A stretch of 64,000 bases of DNA from Leuctra nigra. Its lineage: Eukaryota; Arthropoda; Insecta; Plecoptera; Leuctridae. This document shows positions 56,281 through 64,000 of this stretch, one piece after another. A program made the translations under genes and the position numbers. The DNA is taken from NCBI GenBank assembly GCA_934045905.1, contig OW203768.1, positions 2,136,316 to 2,200,315 on the forward strand. The letters are read 5' to 3'. The stretch's first letter is position 1; every line of letters starts with the position of its first letter. The notes below the pieces were generated by a model. That model was not told the DNA's origin. It saw only the letters and a program-made list of their open reading frames with translations, and did no database searches.

Positions 56281-58295
56281 ACACATCTCCAGACAATAAA
56301 GAACAACGCAAGTTTAATTTCATCATCTGAGCAATTTATTTGCAGCAAGTTAAACGATGTTACATGTCTGTAAAAATTGTCACCAGTCAGACACTGCCAT
56401 TACTATTAATTATTAATTGTAAAATACATTTTATATATAACAGCTTCAAGGTTCAGTTTTACAAATTGCTTATTAATATGTACAGAGATACCGGTTTGGA
56501 TATCCTTAACGAATGCTTTCACTTATAACTGAGCTGTGCCCAAACTTTGTAAAAGTAATCCGTAGTCTATGTTATAAAATACTTGCAAAACATGAACAAT
56601 GTTAACAAATCAACCACTTCACATCCACTCTTAGTCCACATTTCAACATACGTAAACTAAATGGCCAGCATCGAATCGGTCTCGTGTGTGTAAAAAAGCA
56701 TGTCTTAAGTTAGTAACTGAGTGACATACGGAATTATTATAGCTAAATGCGTTAATAAGTGGAATGAAGAAACAATCCTCATATAAAAATAGTGCTTGTA
56801 AAGGCTTGCATCAACAGCAAATAGATATATCGATACAAAATATATATGCAAACGTTCAACGTATTATGCTAGCAATTAATACCTTATCATCACTCACAGT
56901 GGCAGCTGCTCGGTGTTTTCATCCCAAATTTAAAATTATCCTATTGGCTAGTCGTTTTCCAACTAGCCCGATCAACTAGGTAAAGTAGGCTGGTGTTAGT
57001 TTAAGCGATGACGGAATGGAGTGATCGAAGGCACGTTAATGACTGTACGATGACGTTAATGACGACTGTACGAAATGGAAGACGCGTTAGGCACTCGGGG
57101 GTTCTCGTTAGGGGTGTGCGAATAGTGATTTTATATTACTTTCATTATGAAGAAAGAAATCAAACTGTAGGGCAGTTACAGAGGACATAATATCAAAGGA
57201 AAAAATAGTCAGCCTCCAAACTATGTATATCAAATTATGGCAAACTCCTTTTGGAGTAGTTTTTCCAGCATTGAAAAAAAAAGCCAATATGAAAATTGGC
57301 AAGATATTTTTTAGATTTTAACAAATAATCTTTTCAAACAGGTATTTAAAATTTTTTAATAATTCGAAATTTCGAATGTTCAAAGCGAATAGTTTCAACA
57401 TACTCGAAATGTTCAAATCGTCGCAAACCCCGAGTTCTCGTTCTCGCTCAACGAATAGCTGTGGCAACAAAGAATCAACGTTTGATGCTCGACATAACAT
57501 GTGATGCGGGTAAGTCTCACTCATTCTCAACTTTAAAGCGAAGAGCAGCAAATCAAGTTGCTTGCTGAATTGAAAGAAGTTAAATACTAATAGAATGAAT
57601 GTTAAGAGAAGAAGGAATGGCATTTCGTGGAAATAAGCTTATCGGAATGAAGTTGCAAGAATGTGATGAAGAAGAGTTAAATCGTTACGTTGCTACGATA
57701 TGGCTTGCGATAAGACCTAATATGAAAATAAAACATCGTCTACATATTCTCGATCAAGAATCTAAGTCCTAGACGTCAGAGTTTTAGCTACGTAGGTTTG
57801 AAGATTGAATGGGAATTGTTAAGAAGAAATGTTACATTTAGATCATCGGTAGAATCTTGGCGTTTGGGATTTGTGCGGCTAAATATTGAACACCAAGGCA
57901 TATTCCCGAGTTGGTTGTAAATGTAACCATGCAGAAATGTTCAACTTTACAATGGATTCTGTGAAACTAATATTATCATTTCACCATATTTCACATAGTT
58001 GAACATTTCCGTTGACAGATTCAACTCAGGAATTGGCACCCAGAGTTGAAGCTTGCTCATCGTTGGCAGAATTATGCCCAAAATATTCAACAAATTAATC
58101 TTAATAATTGTGATGGCACGAAAATTATAATATCCGCTTTCAGTAAAATCAATGTATCATTGAAATACTAGTAGAAGGAAAAATTAAGTAATAACATGTT
58201 TTGACACAAAATGCTCCTCCTATTGGTCATTTAACCGCAAATCCGCCGCCGCCAAGATTCCACCGACATTGGCAACGGTGCAGAGGGAGAGTGAT
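56281..58295. other. Convergent 3' intergenic region
   Basis: CCDC13 ends at 56280 and Lasp at 58296 on the opposite strand. Apart from the CCDC13 polyadenylation signal (56295) and the hAT element at 57109-57433, I see no feature. Confidence 0.4.
57109..57433. mobile_element. Non-autonomous hAT element, TSD GTTCTCGT
   Basis: Left end TAGGGGTGTGCGAATA, right end CGCAAACCCCGA, exact duplications GTTCTCGT at 57101-57108 and 57434-57441. Short relative of the element at 31863-32418. Confidence 0.92.
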
Positions 58296-61200
58296 CTAAT
58301 TGGCCGCCTCCACGTAGTTGGCAGGCAGCATGCCGGTCTGTCCGGTGCGCTTGACGAGCCCCGTCATCCAGCCCTCGTCGATCGGCGTGCAGTTGACGAT
58401 CACGTCGCCGTCTTGGAAGGAGACCTCGTCGGAGTCCTGCGCCTCGTAGTCGTACATGGCGCGATACACTCGCTGGAATAAACACTCCATTAGCGTCAAT
58501 CTTTTCACAACCAAATTGACATGTAACTATTCTTATGGTTCAAAATAGTTTTATAGGTTTTAGTAAATCATCTGATGTCAATTAAGCAAGCAGTACTATG
58601 GGTACTTCCTCTATTTGGTTTTAGTTACTGTATTTTATTTTCCCTAAAATGCCCAGATCACACCAATTAAAAAATCATACTCAATTTTAACCCAGTGGAT
58701 ACCTTCTACCAGGAGGCCTATTCTATAACATTTTCCCAATTCCATTCCTGATGGAATCCGGTCACAGCCTTAAGGATTAACATTGAATGAAATCAAATTC
58801 CATCAGAATTAGGAATTTAAAAGTTCTAGAAGTTTCTATGACTTTATTATTATTTATTTCTGATGGAAAACTACCGGATTCTGTATGTACAGTAGGAAAT
58901 TGGATTGGAAACAAACAAAGTCTCCTGATTCTTTTACAGTCCATCAGAAATAAGAAATAGTAGGTATGTGTGCTAAAATGAAATTTGCCAATTTTATTTG
59001 ATTGTTGACACTAAGGTAGGTATTCATCAATTTCTGTTATTTCGCTATGTAGTTATAACTATTACCGCACTCGTTACACGATTGATATGAAAGTGACCTG
59101 CCCGCATGCGTACTGAAGGCTCACTCAGTGGGGAGATGGTAATTTTTTCGCTAGGTGGCATTTTGCAACTTTTAGTGTCGAATACACCGAGCGTCACAGT
59201 CTTAAGAGTGGCCAAGTGAACTCACGCCGCCGGACATCTGCTTCTGGTGGTGGTTGGACGGAGGCTGCATCTGCTGCTGCGGCGGTGGTGCGTGGTTGTG
59301 GTTGTTGTGGTTGCGGCCGGGCTGCTGCTGGTAGTCGGTCGTCAGCGAGCCGTAGAACTCGTTGACGGGATCGAAGTCGGCGATGGCGCCCACGCGACGC
59401 ACCGGCGGGTTGGCGACTGCAGAGCAAACACGCGGTCAGAACAAAGGCGGGCGGAAACTTACAGTCCGTGGTTGGATTAAGCTGTTATGTAGATGTGTTA
59501 CTACGGGTGGGTGTACGAATATTCAAAAATATATGCTTGCAATATTCATTTTGATATTCAAGAATATTTTTTTCGATATTGAGACATTCTCAATGATGTA
59601 CACTTGGCCAAACAAAACTTGAACGTTCAATAAATCTGATAGGCTGATAAATGTAAGATTGCACCATCAGAAGTCAGTCTAAGCGATCTCATTGTCTCAC
59701 TCTAGTAGGTGACCTCACATTTCAATGATAATAACAAGCTTCGATTGGTTATGGGACATGACCAGCAGTCATTCAAATTTGGTCAACGTTCAAGTTTTGT
59801 TTGGCCGAGTGTACCTAGTGCTTAAATATCAAAATATTCATGCTACCTCTACTTCACCTGTTGGCTTATTTTTAACTAAATTTTGTTAATTTTTTCAAAT
59901 ACCTACCTCTAGATTTAAAAATTGTTCAGTTCCTAGTTATCTCGGCCATCCTCTATTCTTGGAATTCATTTTTTTTTTAATTTTTAAATTGATGTTAGTA
60001 GGTCTTTTTAATTTAGTTTCACAACTATTAAATGTTATATTAGAATCGAAATTCAAAATACTTGTCAATTATCCAATAGCATTTGAAGTAAAAAATCACT
60101 ATTCGCAAACCCCTAGAAGTTACACAAGTGTCCAACATTAAAACCTTTTATTGAGTAGAGAAAAAGTCTAAGTCATCTGAGAGATCATGAATTGAAAAGC
60201 AGAATCAACTTCTCAAAACTATGAAACTGCGGGTATTTACTTCTTGCTGTACAATGGTTATGATGAACAATGAACAAGAAAAAGGAATCTACTTAAAATC
60301 TACATCAAATAAGTTATTCACAATGGGGAGAACATAAACAAAGATTCGAGGAGTTTATGACATGCGGGTTATTGTACTGGCTCACAATCTTTCTATGTAA
60401 GATCAAGAACTGATAACAGCTGGGATTTGAGGAAACATTCATCGCCTTGTATGGTATTAAAAGGGAGATTAAGTGAACAATGACAATTAGTTAAATGATT
60501 CCTGGTAGTGTCAGGAAGCTGGTTATCTCGTCTCGGATGATTACAGGAATTACCACAAGGTCTTGATCATGCATGGGATTTTACTACAATGTGGTGGGAA
60601 ATGACACACACAACATTATCAACATATTAACATATTAGGCCTCTTAGGACAGGCCTCTAAACCGCCAATTTAAGATTATGATTTATGACCATCTCAATAA
60701 ACTATTTCAAAACTATTATGTTAAAATGACAAAGTTGTTTGAAATGAAATGCTCTTTGAGAATCAATGACCTCTGCAATTAACTGTGATTTTTATGAAAT
60801 TACAGCCGCTCTCATTATTTAGGAGCTATCTTTATTTGAAAAATGTGGTCAATGATGCACAATGTGCAATTAATTACCTACTACATTATCACTTCAATAT
60901 AATAGTCAATCTTATGCCTGATGGTCACAATCTCAAAAATGTGGAGATCTTATTTGTAGTTTGGGTCCTCATGCTTGTACTGTCGATGGTGGATCTAACG
61001 CATGCGTATCTCCCATCCCATGCAGCGTGCTCCCGAGCCATTGGACCCGGCCCGCGGCTCACCTGATCCCCTGTCCGAGGTGTAGATGACCGTCGAGCTC
61101 TGCCTGGCCGAGTACGGGGAGTTCCGAGGCTTGTCGGCCATCGGGTCGTAGTCGGCGATGCGTCCGGGCGCCCGGCCGCTCGCGCGCTGGTGGGGCGGAG

Positions 61201-62347
61201 CCTCCATGGGGGGCGGGGCTTGCGGCAGGGGCGGGGGTGGCGCGTGGTGGTGGTGGTGGTTGACAGGCTCGTCGGCTGCGGGCGGGGCATGGGACAACAC
61301 GTAAAGCAGACACCCGACACTCACAACCGACACCACACACAGAGAAACACAACAGGTTTGTTCGTCGGGGTGTTCTAACCTGCTCGGAGCAGGCGGAAGT
61401 ACGTCACTGAATATGTTAGGTGCATGAATTACGAATCAAAACTCGACGGATAGGTATAAGTAAACTTTTCCGTGACGACTTCCGGTGTGTTCCGAACAGG
61501 TTAGAACACCCCGACGAACAGACCTAACTATGTTCACCAGCCACTTCCGAGACTGTGATTTCTATGTGCTGAAGTGCCCCTAGAGATTGGTGCCTCTTCC
61601 CAGTACCATAATGTTACATTTAAACCAGTTCCAAAATCCAATAACATAACCACCCAGTATTAATAGACCCTAATCCTTGTATAAAATTTGAAACAGTTGA
61701 AAACTATTGCTTAGCCTTCAAAATTTTTACATTTTAAAGGATGAAAAACGTACATGGTATCAAAACGTGGTTTCAAAACCGGTATCTCAAGACTTGGCCC
61801 CCTGAGAGACATAAACAAGTCTGTGTACTTGAGAAATGATTAGGATTGACAACCCTGTTAAATGTCTAACTTCTCTAATGAAGAGAATTCTTTTTTGAGT
61901 GGTCTAACTTTTCTGCAATATGGTTTGGCAGCACATCTCAACTATTAAACAGCACATCCATTAAATTTCCAATTTGACATAAAAACAAAGTGATGTTAGC
62001 TTATTTGTACAGAGTCAATCCCAATCTGTTTGCACAACAAAAGGTTACCAATTTGCTGAGCCAATGAAAGGCCTGCAATGAATATTCATCAAGAGAGGGG
62101 TCGCTCACATGATTATGAATAATACGGATAAGTTTATGAATACCCACTACCAATGCCACAATTCCTGTGTATGTATGTATGTACTGATTTACAATGGTAT
62201 TTACACGGCTCTCGACAGAGAGTTACAAACACTTAGACACGGAGTAGACATGACTTGTACTTACGATCGGATCCGCCCTCGCCGTCCATGTTCCTCTTCT
62301 GTTCCATGGCAGCCTTCTTCACCGAGTCACCGTGATACGCCGCATTG
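58296..62347 (-). CDS. Lasp: Lasp, nebulin-repeat/SH3 actin-binding protein (3' part)
   Basis: Lasp links actin thin filaments and cell-edge cytoskeleton. Four 3' exons are in the window: 62265-62347, 61063-61275, 59226-59416 and 58296-58472 (stop 58296-58298), with agreeing phases. The first ends a nebulin-like repeat region ([16 protein letters not shown]). The next two are a His/Pro/Gln-rich linker with two short conserved blocks ([35 protein letters not shown]). The last is a complete SH3 domain: [32 protein letters not shown] and [12 protein letters not shown], with the ALYDY-like, acidic RT loop, WM and PxxY ligand residues all present. The LIM domain and the first nebulin repeat must lie beyond 64000. 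Confidence 0.93.
58722..58836. mobile_element. Short inverted-repeat MITE, family M2 (copy 2)
   Basis: TTCTATAACATTTTCCCAAT at the left and AAAAGTTCTAGAAGTTTC at the right. Closely similar to 37990-38105. In the last Lasp intron. Confidence 0.65.
59502..60115. mobile_element. Old hAT element interrupted by a mariner-like MITE
   Basis: Left end TACGGGTGGGTGTACGAATA and right end ATTCGCAAACCCCTA belong to the family of 31863-32418. The flanks TGTGTTAC and GAAGTTAC agree in 5 of 8 positions, so this copy is older. It contains the MITE at 59601-59811. Confidence 0.65.
59601..59811. mobile_element. Tc1/mariner-like MITE, TA target duplication
   Basis: Inverted ends of about 28 bp (CACTTGGCCAAACAAAACTT left; AAGTTTTGTTTGGCCGAGTG right) are flanked by TA on both sides (59599-59600 and 59812-59813). 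The interior shares the CTCTAGTAGGTGA block with 14290 and 54390. Confidence 0.85.
60116..61062. other. Lasp intron, no feature seen
   Basis: AT-rich intron sequence without recognised element or exon. Confidence 0.35.
61353..61531. mobile_element. Inverted-repeat MITE in Lasp intron
   Basis: AGGTTTGTTCGTCGGGGTGT on the left is mirrored by ACACCCCGACGAACAGACCT on the right; arms extend about 50 bp with mismatches (CTAACCTG core). AAC occurs on both outer sides, too short to be decisive. Confidence 0.75.
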
Positions 62348-63027
62348 CTGGAGACAAAATGGCCATTAGTCACTTCAATGATTCATCTGGGGTTTTACTA
62401 GTGGTTTTTACTTCTCATTCCATATTCTGCTGACGTGTTACAAAACAACAGTTTTGTCAACGTTGAATTAGTAGAATTCTATTCAAGAAAATAAGGAACA
62501 CGACTGGCCTCTGGTTGATTCTTTGGTACCTACTAGACATAAGGGGGATCATGGCGGATATCAAGGGGATATTTATATAAATAAATTATATTAAATTTGC
62601 TTTAGTTGTTTGTTATGGCTGAAAAAGTAAACTTGTAACTAAATTTCAATTTCAATAGTTTCTCCTCCTTTTTCACTGCCCTAGATGGAAACACGAACTT
62701 CAAAATAAAAAAGTGCATCTAAAAAGTTTCCTGCCAGAAGTGGCTTGATCACGTATCGCTTATTTACTTTGAATAATGCAGTGAGCCAATCACGTGAAAT
62801 GACAAATTAATCACATAGTTACTCTCTAATTAGGCATTTTTAAGGACATAAGTATCCATTTTTCCTTCTTATTTTCTTGTCATGTAGTAGGGGTTGTCAA
62901 GATTTAGGAGGGAAATTAATCTTGATAGCAAACAAGAACAGAAATGAGAATTCTAACAACGAGCATTCGGAATCCTAAAGCCCAGTAAACACGACACATC
63001 CACCTCGAACATGTGACCTTGGATTTT
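62348..63027. other. Lasp intron, no feature seen
   Basis: AT-rich intron; the preceding Lasp exon was not found up to the window end. Confidence 0.35.
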
Positions 63028-63297
63028 GGACGACATGCATACACATCGCGCATGTGTGTATGGACGACGTGCATACGCATCGCGCATGTGTGTATGGACG
63101 ACGTGAATACGCATTGCGCATGTGTGTATGGACGACGTGCATACGCATCGCGCATGTGTGTATGGACGACGTGAATACGCATCGCGCATGTGTGTATGGA
63201 CGACGTGCATACGCATCGCGCATGTGTGTATGGACGACGTGCATACGCATCGCGCATGTGTGTATGGACGACGTGCATACGCATCGCGCATGTGTGG
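63028..63297. repeat. 34-bp minisatellite, 8 units
   Basis: Eight units of GGACGACGTGCATACGCATC plus GCGCATGTGTGTAT, with a few substitutions (GTGAATACGC in some units). Because 34 is not a multiple of three, all three frames of each strand stay open and read similar peptides; these are not genes. Confidence 0.95.
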
Positions 63298-63742
63298 CCT
63301 TGAACAATTTAACATTGAAAACCCCGCATCCAATCCGAACAAATGCGTCATGTGTACCTACTGGGTATAAGTTGAACATTTCAGTTTGTACTACTCTATG
63401 CATCTCTTGCAAGATGAAGGCCAAGGACATTGATCAGGTCAAGATTGATGGTCAAGGATCAAGGATCAGGATTAGAGGTCACTGCCATTGTTACGTAAAT
63501 CATGGTCTATTCCGTTTTCTACAATTCTCTTGGGTTTGTTCCCTTTTATTCTAGTTCTCCACAAATGATAAATTCATAAAGTTTTGGGACTGACTGGAAT
63601 GTTTTCATGTTACAATATTTGCCACCAATGAAAAATGTATGTATGTGTTTTAAGTTAAAAGTTTAAAACACATACAGGATGGACATTCTAAGCTTGAACT
63701 AGATTATGGCGCCATCTATATCTTGTGCACTGGAACAAAATG

Positions 63743-63972
63743 TCAACATCTCAGTAAAAAATAAAATAAAAGTAGGTAATTTTAATACGGAGGTGATACG
63801 AAATATTGATTTCTTAAATTTATGCCAAACGATCCATAAACAACACCTGAAAAGATTCAACATCTCAGTAAAAAATAAAATAAAAGTAGGTAATTTTAAT
63901 ATGGAGGTGATACGAAATATTGATTTCTTAAATTTATGCCAACCGATCCATAAACAACACCTGAAAAGATTC
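63743..63972. repeat. 115-bp tandem duplication near window end
   Basis: A segment starting CAACATCTCAGTAAAAAATA at 63743 is repeated at 63858 with very few differences (for example ACGGAGG versus ATGGAGG). It keeps an open frame on both strands, but I recognise no protein. Confidence 0.85.
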
Positions 63973-64000
63973 GTGTATTTTCTCAAATATTGGCTCTACT

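Noticed and set aside
62916..63554. Overlapping frames of 82-166 aa rich in His/Arg/Cys
   Set aside because: Produced by the 34-bp repeat in three frames; no start, splice or codon evidence.

Overview
This window is a piece of an animal nuclear genome, most likely an insect. Spliced genes with small exons, canonical GT-AG introns and AT-rich non-coding DNA sit among densely packed, nested transposable elements. A hemipteran-type genome (planthopper or whitefly style) fits the repeat mix of many short hAT elements, Helitrons, tRNA-derived SINEs, a 5S-derived SINE and CR1-like LINEs. The species cannot be fixed from sequence alone.

Five protein-coding genes can be recognised and four modelled to exon precision. 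From left to right they are: ADAT3 (minus, 11888-13162), the silent partner of the tRNA A34 deaminase; CP110/CCP110 (minus, 23567-30413, 7 coding exons, 777 aa), a centriole-capping protein; STARD3/MLN64-Start1 (minus, 33583-50533, 12 exons, 483 aa), a late-endosomal cholesterol-transfer protein with MENTAL and START domains; CCDC13 (plus, 51296-56280, 8 exons, 552 aa), a centriolar-satellite coiled-coil protein; and the 3' half of Lasp (minus, 58296-62347, continuing beyond the window), a nebulin-repeat/SH3 actin-binding protein. An orphan first coding exon (5096-5300, minus) and a small ORF (50806-51003, minus) are weaker candidates. STARD3 and CCDC13 are divergent across about 760 bp; CCDC13 and Lasp are convergent. 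Two of the five genes (CP110, CCDC13) are centriole/cilium genes.

The left 5 kb is a long CR1-like LINE on the minus strand. Its ORF1 and ORF2 lie in the same frame and are separated by a single TGA. The area from 7.8 to 8.3 kb holds five perfect TGACGTCA sites. The area from 9 to 32 kb carries Helitron-like elements with a conserved 3' hairpin and CTAG end. In one place a Helitron sits inside a Helitron inside a hAT element, and an uninterrupted 817-bp paralogue in the same window proves the insertion point. The 9.8-kb intron 8 of STARD3 and the flanking introns are filled with short hAT elements showing intact 8-bp target duplications, TTAA-flanked elements, SINEs and duplicated LINE tails. 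A 1.35-kb minisatellite in STARD3 intron 10 was seeded from the exon 10/intron 10 junction, so each of about 32 repeats carries a copy of the 5' splice site.

All gene names come from recognising protein families by eye. No database search was possible.
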